A stretch of 64,000 nucleotides of DNA from an uncultured Clostridia bacterium (GCA_934177485.1 CAKPPF010000001.1:333476-397475), one strand, 5' to 3'. Shown: positions 9,318 to 16,658, counted from the stretch's first letter. Notes: generated by a model from the sequence alone, not told the origin. Program-made: numbers and translations.

Positions 9318-10061
9318 ATGAATATTTCTTTAGATAGTTTAGAAAATCTTATAAAAAGTGAAATTAATAAAGGATATATCATTCACGTTAATAAAAGCCA
9401 AGAAGAAAAAATAAACATTGAAGTAACAGGTGAAAAAGATATTACTGTTTATGTGCCAAAACAAATGGTTAAAGATACTATTAATTTAGTTCAAGATTGT
9501 TATAAAGAAGCTGTATCCAAAGGTACAATTAAATTAAATACAAAACAAGGCGTAGAAAAACAAATTGAAACCATTTTTAATATGCGTGATATTAAAAAGC
9601 GTTTAAAACAAATTCCAGACATGAAACAGGAAAAATGTGACGAAAAAAATGAAGAAGCATATGAACATATAATGGAAATAATAAATATGCGTGATATGGA
9701 TATGTACATAAAAAAATATGAAGATTACTTAGATAACATAAAAAGTGCAAGAACAATTAAAAAAAATAAAAGAATGAAAAGAAAAATAAAAAGTAGTGGT
9801 ATGCTTTCAAAAGATGATATAATAAGTATTTTAATTTCAATAAAGAATAAAAGCGGTACTTTTATAAATAATTTAAAAAAACATAAAAAAATAATTATAG
9901 CTGTAATTTTAGCATCTGTTGCAACAACTTGCGGTGTCAAAAGCATAGCTAGTAAAGAAATAAAAGATAATACCATGCCATCTATTACTGAAGAGTCTAC
10001 AAAAGAAGAAAATGATTTTCAAGTAATAAACACACCTACTAAAGATTATACTGAAAGATAA
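9318..10061 (+). CDS. Single-span membrane protein, unknown (partner of 8361 gene)
   Basis: Not recognised. It has 247 residues, with AGGAG 8 bases upstream. A cytoplasmic-type N-terminal part contains two similar segments, IFNMRDIKKRLKQI (about 93) and IINMRDMDMYIKKY (about 119), an internal duplication. A basic stretch is followed by one hydrophobic span (about 194-210, IIIAVILASVATTCGV) and a short acidic tail ending DYTER. The architecture (soluble N, Lys-rich, span, outside tail) mirrors the upstream gene. No signal peptide or catalytic motif is visible. Confidence 0.7.
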   Translation: MNISLDSLENLIKSEINKGYIIHVNKSQEEKINIEVTGEKDITVYVPKQMVKDTINLVQDCYKEAVSKGTIKLNTKQGVEKQIETIFNMRDIKKRLKQIPDMKQEKCDEKNEEAYEHIMEIINMRDMDMYIKKYEDYLDNIKSARTIKKNKRMKRKIKSSGMLSKDDIISILISIKNKSGTFINNLKKHKKIIIAVILASVATTCGVKSIASKEIKDNTMPSITEESTKEENDFQVINTPTKDYTER

Positions 10062-10081
10062 GAACAAATAAATTTTATGTT

Positions 10082-10150
10082 ACTCTTTTTGTTATCGTCC
10101 GATTTAAATTTTTGACTGTAAAGAGAAAATCCCAAAGGAAATGCATTTTG
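10082..10150 (-). repeat. Degenerate family A repeat (reverse)
   Basis: Reverse-orientation remnant with recognisable pieces (CTCTTTTTGTTATCGTCCGATTT and AATCCCAAAGG) of the family A hairpins, with many changes. A similar remnant lies at 15337-15402. Confidence 0.5.
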
Positions 10151-10247
10151 CTAAGTTTAATATAGTAGGAAATAAGAAATTTCTTACTATATTAAAAATT
10201 TTGAAAAAAATGTTGCAATATAAAATATAAAATGGTATTATAGTAAT

Positions 10248-10296
10248 ATAGATTTAAAAAAAACCCCGTTTTTCGGAAAGTATTTTTTAAATCTAT
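10248..10296. repeat. A/T-rich hairpin
   Basis: 14-bp arms ATAGATTTAAAAAA / TTTTTTAAATCTAT enclose a short C/G-rich centre (CCCCGTTTTTCGG). It directly abuts the family A copy at 10297. Role unknown. Confidence 0.6.
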
Positions 10297-10445
10297 TTTT
10301 TATATAGTAGGAATTTTGGAGAAATTTCCTACTATATAAAATGCTATAATCGCTATTGCCTTTGAGATTTGCTCATTTCATTTGCAAACTCAAATCGGCG
10401 AGAACAAAGGGCGACTAAAGTCGCTTTGTTGTTATATAGCAAAAT
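10297..10445 (+). repeat. Family A structured repeat, copy 3
   Basis: Complete copy: palindromic arm TATATAGTAGGAA...TTCCTACTATATA, core ATGCTATAATCGCTATTGCC with extended -10 box, hairpin with TTTGC/GCAAA arms and loop TCATTTCATT, link CGGCGAG, and terminal stem AACAAAGGGCGAC/GTCGCTTTGTT. It is nearly identical to the copy at 12174, so pyrG lies between two direct repeats of about 130 bp. Confidence 0.85.
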
Positions 10446-10479
10446 CGAAGATTTTCTAAAACATAATTTAGTATTGTAG

Positions 10480-10500
10480 GGGCAGGTCTTGTGCCTGCCC
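10480..10500. repeat. Family B palindromic repeat
   Basis: GGGCAGG / CCTGCCC 7-bp stem with loop TCTTGTG, the reverse complement of the CACAAGA loop seen in other copies. The gap 10062-10547 holds only repeats and no recognisable gene. Confidence 0.8.
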
Positions 10501-10547
10501 ACTAAAAGTGAAACGAAGTTTTATATTTATTAGTTTAGGAGGAGTTT

Positions 10548-12149
10548 ATGAACACAAAATACATATTTATAACAGGTGGAGTAGTATCAGGACTTGGAAA
10601 AGGAATAACTGCTGCATCATTAGGAAGATTATTAAAAAATAGAGGATATAAAGTAACAATCCAAAAGTTTGATCCATATATAAATGTTGACCCAGGAACA
10701 ATGAGCCCATATGAACATGGCGAAGTTTTTGTTACAGATGATGGAGCAGAAACAGATTTAGACTTAGGACATTATGAAAGATTTATAGATGAAAGTTTAA
10801 CTAGAAATTCTAGTATTACATCTGGAAGAATTTATCAAAATGTTATAAATAAAGAAAGAAGAGGAGATTATTTAGGAAAAACTGTCCAAGTAATTCCACA
10901 TATAACAAATGAGATAAAACAAAACATATATAGCTTTGAAGATGAAGATATAGATATTGTAATAACAGAACTAGGAGGAACAGTTGGAGATATAGAAAGT
11001 TTGGCATTTTTAGAGGCAATACGTCAAGTAGGAATAGAAAAAGATGCAGAAGATGTAATGTATATTCATGTAACACTTCTCCCATACATAACAGGCTCAA
11101 ATGAAATAAAATCAAAACCAACTCAGCACTCTGTAAAAGAGTTGCAATCTTTAGGAATAAAACCAGACATATTGGTATGTAGAAGTGATATGCCAATACC
11201 AGATGGAATAAAGGACAAACTATCATTATTTTGCAATGTAAAAAAAGAAAGTGTTATTGCAAATTTGACTGCAGATAATTTATATGCAGTACCTTTAATG
11301 CTAGAAAAACAAGGGTTAGCATTGCAAGTTTGTAAACACTTGAAACTTGCTAATATTGAACCACATAATGAAAAATGGGACGAAATGATAGGAAATATTA
11401 GAAAAGTAAAAGACGGAGAAGTAACAATAGGAATAGTTGGAAAATATGTAAAACTTGAAGATTCATATTTGTCTGTAACCGAAAGCTTGCATCATGCTGG
11501 TTTTGCAAATAATGTAAAAGTAAATATTAAATATATAGACTGTGAAACTGTTACAAGAGAAAATGCAAAAAGAATTCTTGGAGAACTAGATGGAATAATA
11601 GTTCCAGGTGGTTTTGGAAATAGAGGAATAGAAGGAAAAATAAATACAGTAGAATATGCAAGAACAAATAATGTACCATTTTTAGGAATATGTTTAGGAA
11701 TGCAAATGGCAGTTGTTGAATTTGCAAGAAATGTATTAGGGCTTTCAGATGCAAACTCAGAAGAATTTGATGAAAATTCAAAAAATCAGGTAATACATAT
11801 TATGGATGAACAAAAAAATGTAGACAAAAAAGGTGGAACAATGAGACTTGGAAAATATCCATGTATATTAAAAAAGGATAGTCTAGCATATAAAGTTTAT
11901 GGTAAAAAGGAAATATCAGAAAGACATAGACATAGATTTGAGTATAACAATGACTATAGGGAAAAATTAGAAAATGCAGGCTTAATTTGTTCTGGAACAT
12001 CACCAGATGGAAAATTAGTTGAAATAGTAGAAATTCCATCATTAGATTATTTTATAGCAGGACAATTTCATCCAGAATTTAAATCTAGACCAGATAAACC
12101 ATCACCATTATTTGTTGGATTGGTTAAAGCTGCAAAAGAAAAAGTTTAA
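10548..12149 (+). CDS. pyrG: CTP synthase
   Basis: Amidates UTP to CTP using glutamine and ATP, the last step of pyrimidine nucleotide synthesis. It has 533 residues, full length, and starts 7 bases after GGAGGAG. The N-terminal synthetase domain opens with FITGGVVSGLGKGI (P-loop) and has DPYINVDPGTMSP and GGTVGDIES. The class I glutaminase domain has nucleophile C382 in GICLGMQ and the H508/E510 pair in QFHPEFKSRP. It stands alone, followed by a strong terminator, and is flanked on both sides by family A repeats in the same orientation. Confidence 0.97.
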   Translation: MNTKYIFITGGVVSGLGKGITAASLGRLLKNRGYKVTIQKFDPYINVDPGTMSPYEHGEVFVTDDGAETDLDLGHYERFIDESLTRNSSITSGRIYQNVINKERRGDYLGKTVQVIPHITNEIKQNIYSFEDEDIDIVITELGGTVGDIESLAFLEAIRQVGIEKDAEDVMYIHVTLLPYITGSNEIKSKPTQHSVKELQSLGIKPDILVCRSDMPIPDGIKDKLSLFCNVKKESVIANLTADNLYAVPLMLEKQGLALQVCKHLKLANIEPHNEKWDEMIGNIRKVKDGEVTIGIVGKYVKLEDSYLSVTESLHHAGFANNVKVNIKYIDCETVTRENAKRILGELDGIIVPGGFGNRGIEGKINTVEYARTNNVPFLGICLGMQMAVVEFARNVLGLSDANSEEFDENSKNQVIHIMDEQKNVDKKGGTMRLGKYPCILKKDSLAYKVYGKKEISERHRHRFEYNNDYREKLENAGLICSGTSPDGKLVEIVEIPSLDYFIAGQFHPEFKSRPDKPSPLFVGLVKAAKEKV

Positions 12150-12175
12150 AAAAGCGACTTTGAGTCGCTTTTTTT
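12148..12175 (+). terminator. Terminator of pyrG
   Basis: 12-bp stem AAAAAAGCGACT / AGTCGCTTTTTT with a 3-nt loop and a T-run, overlapping the pyrG stop codon. Confidence 0.85.
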
Positions 12176-12335
12176 ATATAGTAGGAAATTTCTCCGAAAT
12201 TCCTACTATATAAAATGCTATAATCGCTATTGCCTTTGAGATTTGCTCATTTCATTCGCAAACTCAAATCGGCGAGAACAAAGGGCGACTAAAGTCGCTT
12301 TGTTCTATAGCAAAAATCTTCGATTTTTGCTATAG
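12174..12335 (+). repeat. Family A structured repeat, copy 4
   Basis: Complete copy with all modules seen at 10297, plus an extra 3' hairpin CTATAGCAAAAATC/GATTTTTGCTATAG. The core TGCTATAAT and the terminal AACAAAGGGCGAC/GTCGCTTTGTT stem are unchanged. Confidence 0.85.
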
Positions 12336-12535
12336 AAAAAAACACTCTTTCACCGTTCGGAAAAACGGTAAAAGAGTGAGAGGTTACTTTAAGATACACT
12401 TCGTATCTATGGTATGCCATAAGGCGAGTTTAACTGGTGGAGTATAGCACTCACTTCCTCTAAAGCCAAACCAGGTTGCAACAAATATTATTGCAACAAA
12501 AATATATATAATAGTAGCCTCCTCGGAGAACCACC
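12336..12535 (-). ncRNA. Short transcription unit: candidate structured sRNA or type I toxin mRNA
   Basis: A minus-strand unit of about 200 nt is bounded by a near-consensus promoter and a strong terminator (12336-12378: 16-bp stem CACTCTTTTACCGTT-type plus seven T). Several short stems can form inside (GATAC/GTATC, GTTGCAA/TTGCAAC, and a 5' TGGTGG pairing with CCACCA further down). A GAGGAGG site lies near the 5' end, but no ATG follows. The frame 5 bases after it, starting at ATT, encodes a 41-residue peptide with a hydrophobic segment IYIFVAIIFVATWFGF and a polar tail ending CILK. Coding versus non-coding cannot be decided from one copy. Confidence 0.55.
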
Positions 12536-12541
12536 ACACAT

Positions 12542-12570
12542 ATATTAACATAAAGCAAAGGAAATGTCAA
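12542..12570 (-). promoter_or_regulatory. Promoter of the 12336-12535 unit
   Basis: On the minus strand TTGACA (12565-12570) and TAATAT (12542-12547) are 17 bp apart, immediately upstream of the structured transcript. Confidence 0.75.
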
Positions 12571-12681
12571 TATTTGGTTATACTTTTTATCTCATAGCTA
12601 CTATTATTGTTCTAAATTTAATTTTTAAGAATATAATTATATATATAAATGTGAATAATATGTGAATTTAGAATAAAGATA

Positions 12682-12710
12682 TTGACATTTAATATAAAAG
12701 GGTATATTAT
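12682..12710 (+). promoter_or_regulatory. groESL promoter
   Basis: TTGACA (12682-12687), 17 bp, TATTAT (12705-12710), followed directly by the CIRCE-like operator. Confidence 0.75.
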
Positions 12711-12740
12711 TTTAGCAGTCAATAAAAAAGACTGCTAAAA
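12710..12740. promoter_or_regulatory. CIRCE-like operator (HrcA site), variant arms
   Basis: A perfect inverted repeat with 11-bp arms TTTTAGCAGTC / GACTGCTAAAA and a 9-nt A-rich spacer lies between the promoter and the groES ribosome site. Position, arm spacing and TTAGCA/TGCTAA ends match the HrcA-bound CIRCE element (TTAGCACTC-N9-GAGTGCTAA). Here the C of each CTC/GAG pair is changed symmetrically (GTC/GAC). Confidence 0.85.
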
Positions 12741-12763
12741 GTGTTTTTAAGGAGGTAGATATT

Positions 12764-13045
12764 ATGATAAAACCATTAGGTGACAGAGTATTAATAAAAA
12801 TGAAAGAAGGCGAAGAAACAACTAAAAGTGGAATAATATTAGCTACAAATGCACAAGAAAAACCACAAATAGCAGAAGTAATTGCAGTTGGACCAGGTGG
12901 AAATATAGATGGAAATAATATAGAGATGCATGTAAAAGCAGGAGATAAAGTAATAGTAAGCAAATATGCTGGTACTCAAATAAAATATGAAGGTGAAGAA
13001 TATATTATTGTTAAACAAAATGACATTCTTGCAACAGTAGAATAA
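12764..13045 (+). CDS. groES: Co-chaperonin GroES
   Basis: Seven-fold lid of the GroEL chaperonin. It has 93 residues, the usual length, with AAGGAGG 9 bases before the start. It shows the MIKPLGDRVLIKM start, the mobile loop EGEETTKSGIILATNAQEKPQ at about 15-35, and the IVKQNDILATVE C-terminus. It is the first gene of groES-groEL under the CIRCE-like site, so heat-shock control by HrcA is expected; no hrcA is in this window. Confidence 0.97.
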   Translation: MIKPLGDRVLIKMKEGEETTKSGIILATNAQEKPQIAEVIAVGPGGNIDGNNIEMHVKAGDKVIVSKYAGTQIKYEGEEYIIVKQNDILATVE

Positions 13046-13080
13046 AAGCAGAGATTAATTATAAATGGAGGTAATGTAAA

Positions 13081-14715
13081 ATGGCAAAAGAAATTAAATA
13101 TGGCGAAGATGCCAGAAAAAAATTATTAGACGGAGTTAATAAATTAGCAGACACGGTAAAGGTTACATTAGGACCAAAAGGAAGAAATGTTGTACTAGAT
13201 AAAAACTTTGGTGCACCACTTATCACTAATGATGGTGTTACAATAGCAAAAGAAATTGAATTATCAGATCCATATGAAAATATGGGAGCAAGGCTTGTTA
13301 AAGAGGTTTCAATAAAAACTAATGATGTAGCAGGTGATGGAACTACAACTGCAACAGTACTTGCACAAAAAATGATAAAAGAAGGAATAAAAAACGTTGC
13401 AGCAGGTGGAGATCCAATGGCAATAAAACGTGGTATGGATAAAGCAACATCAGTTGCAACAGTTGCCTTAAAAGAAATAAGTTCAAAAGTGAATGGAAAA
13501 GATGATATAGCAAGAGTTGCAACAATATCTGCAAATAACGAAGAAATAGGAAACTTAATTGCAGATGCGATGGAAAAAGTTTCAAATGATGGAGTAATAA
13601 CAATTGAAGAATCAAAAACTTCATCAACTGAGGTTGAAATAGTTGAAGGAATGCAATTTGATAAAGGATATATTTCACCATATATGGTAACAGATGCAGA
13701 AAAAATGGAGGCTGTTTTTGAAAATCCATATATATTAATCACAGATAAGAAAATAACAAATATTCAAGAAATATTACCATTGTTAGAAAGCTTAATGCAA
13801 AATTCAGGAAAATTAGTAATAATAGCAGATGATATTGAAGGAGAAGTGCTTTCAACTTTACTACTAAATAAACTAAGAGGAATATTAAATGTTGTAGCAG
13901 TAAAGGCTCCAGGTTATGGAGATAAGAGAAAAGAAATGTTACAAGACATCGCTATTTTAACAGGTGGAGAGGTAATAACTTCCGATTTAGGATTAGAGTT
14001 AAAAGATACAACTATAGAACAATTGGGTAGAGCAAGACAGGTTAAAGTTCAAAAAGAAAACACGATAATTGTTGATGGAATGGGAGATAAAGCTAAACTT
14101 GCAGAAAGAGTAAAACAAGTAAGGGCTGCCCTAGATGGAACTTTAAGTGAATATGAAAGAGAAAACTTACAAGAAAGACTTGCAAAATTAGTAGGTGGTG
14201 TTGCAGTAATTCAAGTTGGCGCAGCAACAGAAATAGAAATGAAAGAAAAGAAACTTAGAATAGAAGATGCTTTATCTGCAACAAAAGCTGCAACAGAAGA
14301 AGGAATTGTAGCAGGTGGAGGAACAGCATATATTAACATTATTCCAAGGGTAGAAGGCTTAATGAAAAACTTAAAAGATGATGAAAAATTAGGTGCTAAG
14401 ATTATACTAGAAGCATTAGAGGAGCCAATTAAACAAATAGCAAAAAATGCAGGATTAGAACCAGCAATTATAGTTGATAAAATAAAACAAAGTGACTTAG
14501 GTTTTGGATTTGATGCGAAAAACGAACAATATGTAGATATGAAAAAAGTTGGAATAGTAGATCCAACAAAAGTTACAAGAAGTGCTTTAGAAAATGCAGA
14601 AAGCATAGCATCTATGATACTTACAACAGAAAGTATAGTTACAGATAAAAAAGAAGAAAAATGTGGATGCGGTGGACATGAAGAAATGCCAGCAGGAATG
14701 GAAGGTATGTATTAA
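13081..14715 (+). CDS. groEL: Chaperonin GroEL
   Basis: ATP-driven 60-kDa folding chaperonin forming two seven-membered rings. It has 544 residues, with GGAGG 7 bases upstream, 35 bp after groES. Characteristic motifs are LGPKGRNVVLDKNFG, the ATP loop DGVTIAKEIEL, GDGTTTATVLAQ (87-98), and EEGIVAGGGTAYI. The C-terminal tail (CGCGGHEEMPAGMEGMY) is a short GGM-type end with three cysteines, slightly unusual but within family range. The antisense open frames over it are codon-bias shadows. Confidence 0.97.
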   Translation: MAKEIKYGEDARKKLLDGVNKLADTVKVTLGPKGRNVVLDKNFGAPLITNDGVTIAKEIELSDPYENMGARLVKEVSIKTNDVAGDGTTTATVLAQKMIKEGIKNVAAGGDPMAIKRGMDKATSVATVALKEISSKVNGKDDIARVATISANNEEIGNLIADAMEKVSNDGVITIEESKTSSTEVEIVEGMQFDKGYISPYMVTDAEKMEAVFENPYILITDKKITNIQEILPLLESLMQNSGKLVIIADDIEGEVLSTLLLNKLRGILNVVAVKAPGYGDKRKEMLQDIAILTGGEVITSDLGLELKDTTIEQLGRARQVKVQKENTIIVDGMGDKAKLAERVKQVRAALDGTLSEYERENLQERLAKLVGGVAVIQVGAATEIEMKEKKLRIEDALSATKAATEEGIVAGGGTAYINIIPRVEGLMKNLKDDEKLGAKIILEALEEPIKQIAKNAGLEPAIIVDKIKQSDLGFGFDAKNEQYVDMKKVGIVDPTKVTRSALENAESIASMILTTESIVTDKKEEKCGCGGHEEMPAGMEGMY

Positions 14716-14755
14716 AATTTAAATTTTGTAAAAAATAATATAATAACCATAAATA

Positions 14756-14784
14756 TTGACATACGCAAAAACGTACGCTATAAT
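14756..14784 (+). promoter_or_regulatory. Promoter/operator of the YefM-YoeB pair
   Basis: Exact consensus TTGACA (14756-14761) and TATAAT (14779-14784), 17 bp apart. The spacer holds a direct repeat TACGC...TACGC (12-bp period) and the inverted pair TACG/CGTA, a plausible site for autorepression by the antitoxin. Confidence 0.75.
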
Positions 14785-14805
14785 AAACATAGGAGGTGTT
14801 ATATT

Positions 14806-15054
14806 ATGACAAACACAAATATTACAAACTTTAGAAAAGATATATATGAAATGTTAGAACAAACAATAAAATATAATGAGCCTATAAATATATCAACCAA
14901 AAATGGAAATGCTGTTGTTTTATCAGAAGAAGACTATAATGGGCTAATAGAAACTGTTTATTTATCTAGTATTCCTAAAATGAGAGAAAAATTGATAAAA
15001 GGAAAAAATGTACCTTTAGAAGATTGCGTAGCAGAAGATGAGGTGGAGTGGTAA
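14806..15054 (+). CDS. Antitoxin, Phd/YefM family
   Basis: An 82-residue antitoxin with AGGAGGTG 9 bases upstream. The N-terminal DNA-binding part has NITNFRKDIYEMLEQTIKYNEPINI and then VVLSEEDYNGLIETVYLSSIP, the typical Phd/YefM pattern. The acidic C-terminal region (residues about 60-82) would wrap the toxin. It ends one base before the toxin ATG. Such antitoxins bind their own promoter, here the consensus promoter with repeated TACGC. Confidence 0.9.
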   Translation: MTNTNITNFRKDIYEMLEQTIKYNEPINISTKNGNAVVLSEEDYNGLIETVYLSSIPKMREKLIKGKNVPLEDCVAEDEVEW

Positions 15055-15321
15055 ATGTACAAAATAGTATATACTAAAACTGCAGTAAAAGATATTCCAC
15101 ATTTAAAAGCCTCTAATTTAGATAAAAAAACATTAGCATTAATTGAAATTTTAAAAGAGAATCCGTTTCAAAATCCACCACCATATAAAAAACTTGTTGG
15201 AGATTTACAGGACTTATATTCGAGAAGAATTAATATAAAACACAGATTAGTATACCAAGTATATTCAACAGAAAAAACAGTAAAAATAGTTAGTGTGTGG
15301 ACACATTACGAAAACATATAA
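15055..15321 (+). CDS. Toxin, Txe/YoeB family mRNA endoribonuclease
   Basis: An 88-residue RelE-fold toxin that cuts mRNA in the ribosomal A site. Family motifs are visible: NPFQNPPPYKKLVGDLQDLYSRRIN, KHRLVYQV, and the C-terminal VWTHYE with the conserved His. The start codon abuts the antitoxin stop (TAAATG), so it is translated from the same mRNA by coupling. It appears intact. After it come a degenerate family A remnant and a strong terminator. Confidence 0.92.
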   Translation: MYKIVYTKTAVKDIPHLKASNLDKKTLALIEILKENPFQNPPPYKKLVGDLQDLYSRRINIKHRLVYQVYSTEKTVKIVSVWTHYENI

Positions 15322-15336
15322 ATAGAACAAAGCAAC

Positions 15337-15402
15337 TTTATATCGCTCTTTGTTCTTGCCAGATTTGAGTTTTCAACTGTAAGGAGATAATCTCAAATGG
15401 CG
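15337..15402 (-). repeat. Degenerate family A repeat (reverse)
   Basis: Contains ATCGCTCTTTGTTCTTGCCAG and TTTGAGTTTTC...GATAATCTCAAA, a diverged version of the hairpins of family A in reverse orientation. Confidence 0.5.
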
Positions 15403-15408
15403 TAAAAG

Positions 15409-15445
15409 AAAGACTTGAAATAAAAAGCTTATTTCAAGTCTTTTT
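15409..15445 (+). terminator. Terminator after the toxin-antitoxin pair
   Basis: Perfect 15-bp stem AAAGACTTGAAATAA / TTATTTCAAGTCTTT, 5-nt loop, then T residues. Confidence 0.85.
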
Positions 15446-15481
15446 GTAATACAAATGTAATATTAAAATAAAGCAAATTTA

Positions 15482-15510
15482 TTGACAAAAAAAATCACTT
15501 TTTATAAAAT
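15482..15510 (+). promoter_or_regulatory. Promoter ahead of the leucine-rich-repeat remnant
   Basis: TTGACA (15482-15487), 17 bp, TAAAAT (15505-15510). The frame downstream has no start codon, so the promoter probably now drives the gene at 15858 or a decayed leader. Confidence 0.55.
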
Positions 15511-15528
15511 ATAGTTGAAAATATATAA

Positions 15529-15846
15529 AAGCTAGATATTAAAGAAACTTTATCAATACCATCAACTATAGATGGATATAAAGTAAAAAAGCTTGGACTA
15601 GTTAATCCATATGATGAGTGTTCTGGTGTTTCCACGCTTACAATAGGAAAAGGATTAACAAGCGTAAAATTACCAAATGCAATTACTACTATAAGAGGAG
15701 GATATTCTTGGAAAGGTGCATTTAGTAATTGTAAAAAACTAATTATTTACGGTAATGATGGACAAGTATCAAAACAATATGCAGAAGATAATAAAATTAA
15801 ATTTGATTATATAGATAATTGGGATAAAAATAGTACATTAAGTTAA
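15529..15846 (+). pseudogene. 3' remnant of a BspA-like leucine-rich-repeat protein
   Basis: A frame of 105 codons is open from a TAA at 15526 to a TAA at 15844 but contains no ATG, GTG or TTG start. It reads ETLSIPSTIDGYKVKKLG, then LTIGKGLTSVKLPNAITTI and GAFSNCKKLIIYGN, followed by the SKQYAEDNKIKFDYI end. This is the usual last repeat of LRR_5/BspA-type surface proteins in Clostridia. The 5' part is gone, probably by deletion, which brought a promoter next to the fragment. It ends 11 bp before the next gene. Confidence 0.75.
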
Positions 15847-15857
15847 GGTGGTTAAAT

Positions 15858-16238
15858 ATGAAAGAAAAAGATGATGCATTAGATTTTTTTATAGGATTAA
15901 TATTATTAGGTGCTGGACTATTTATGCTAAGCAAAAGAGTAGTAGTACATAGCGGATGGTATGGATGGAGAATAGGCAATTTTGACTTGTCAACAGGAAC
16001 TGTTACAATACCATTAATAATAGGAATAATTTGGTATTTCTTTAATTCAAAATCAATAGTACCAAAGATTATAATAACTTTGGGTGTTATTTTTATAGTA
16101 GTAAGTATTATAATGAGTGTAAGAATAAATTTTGTAGCTACATCCTTATTTGATTATATATTAATATTTGGAATGGCTGCAGCAGGATCTGGCTTACTAC
16201 TAAGAGGTACTTTTAGAAAAAAAGAAGAGAAAAAATAA
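15858..16238 (+). CDS. Small multi-span membrane protein, unknown
   Basis: A 126-residue protein with AAGGTGG 6 bases upstream. Four hydrophobic segments are visible at about 9-23 (FFIGLILLGAGLFML), 49-63 (VTIPLIIGIIWYFF), 71-88 (IIITLGVIFIVVSIIM) and 100-115 (YILIFGMAAAGSGLLL), with a basic KKEEKK tail. I do not recognise the family. It follows the leucine-rich-repeat remnant closely and is closed by a long hairpin shared with the convergent micropeptide gene. Confidence 0.7.
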   Translation: MKEKDDALDFFIGLILLGAGLFMLSKRVVVHSGWYGWRIGNFDLSTGTVTIPLIIGIIWYFFNSKSIVPKIIITLGVIFIVVSIIMSVRINFVATSLFDYILIFGMAAAGSGLLLRGTFRKKEEKK

Positions 16239-16285
16239 ACTTTAAATAGCTTTTGCTTTCGGCAATTGAATTTTGAAGTGATATA

Positions 16286-16332
16286 AATAAAACAAATTTC
16301 CTCCGAAATAATCGGAGGAAATTTGTTTTATT
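16286..16332. terminator. Bidirectional terminator hairpin
   Basis: Perfect 21-bp stem AATAAAACAAATTTCCTCCGA with its complement and a 5-nt loop, T-rich on both strands, between convergent genes at 15858 (plus) and 16383 (minus). Confidence 0.85.
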
Positions 16333-16382
16333 ATATACGTAAAAACTTGATTATGCGCATACAATAAGGTTATGTTTAAACA

Positions 16383-16508
16383 TTAGCAACCACAACCGTT
16401 GTTACCACATCCGCAGCAGCAGAAAAGTATTATTATTAATATGATTATCCAGCAGCAATCTCCACCAAAACCGAAACCGCCACATCCGCATCCTCTGTTT
16501 TCTGGCAT
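16383..16508 (-). CDS. Cys/Gly-rich single-span micropeptide
   Basis: A 41-residue frame preceded by AAGGGGGG. The sequence has a Cys/Gly head (RGCGCGGFGFGGDCC), one hydrophobic span WIIILIIILF, then CCCGCGNNGCGC. Ten cysteines in 41 residues are exceptional. The gene next to it (16554) and one at 34821 share the same plan. The layout recalls YjcZ-type sporulation micropeptides (Gly-rich head plus one span), but the cysteine content differs, so I name no family. Real translation is supported by the ribosome site and the three-fold recurrence. Confidence 0.65.
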   Translation of the reverse strand: MPENRGCGCGGFGFGGDCCWIIILIIILFCCCGCGNNGCGC

Positions 16509-16553
16509 TATAATTCCCCCCTTTCAAAATGTACACTTTTTTGTTTAGGACAA

Positions 16554-16658
16554 TTAGTTATTACAGCAACATCTATTGCCACATCCGCAACAGAAAAGTA
16601 GTATGAAGAGTATAATGAACCATAAAAATTCACTATTACAACCACAACAATTTCCCAT
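16554..16658 (-). CDS. Cys-rich single-span micropeptide
   Basis: A 34-residue frame with GGGAGG 8 bases upstream. It has MGNCCGCNSE, a hydrophobic span FLWFIILFILLF, then CCGCGNRCCCNN. Nine cysteines flank one membrane segment. It shares the head-span-CCGCGN pattern with the adjacent gene at 16383, 45 bp downstream, so the two probably arose by duplication and may be co-transcribed. No known function is assigned. The rest of the stretch 16659-16893 holds nothing I can identify. Confidence 0.65.
   Translation of the reverse strand: MGNCCGCNSEFLWFIILFILLFCCGCGNRCCCNN

Noticed and set aside
10297..10445. Family A as simple transcription terminators
   Set aside because: Most copies lie after a separate strong terminator and lack a T-run after the last hairpin, and they contain an internal promoter-like core; only the 6207 copy fits a terminator role.
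12336..12535. T-box or other riboswitch controlling groES
   Set aside because: The unit is on the opposite strand, has its own promoter and terminator, and reads away from groES.
13059..13742. Long antisense open frames over groEL (also over mutS, pyrG, glgP and others)
   Set aside because: They mirror the codon bias of the sense genes, have no ribosome sites and encode low-complexity Leu/Phe/Ser-rich sequences.
14356..14715. Possible truncation of GroEL
   Set aside because: The length (544) and the Gly/Met-containing tail match normal GroEL; the extra cysteines near the end are unusual but the frame is intact.
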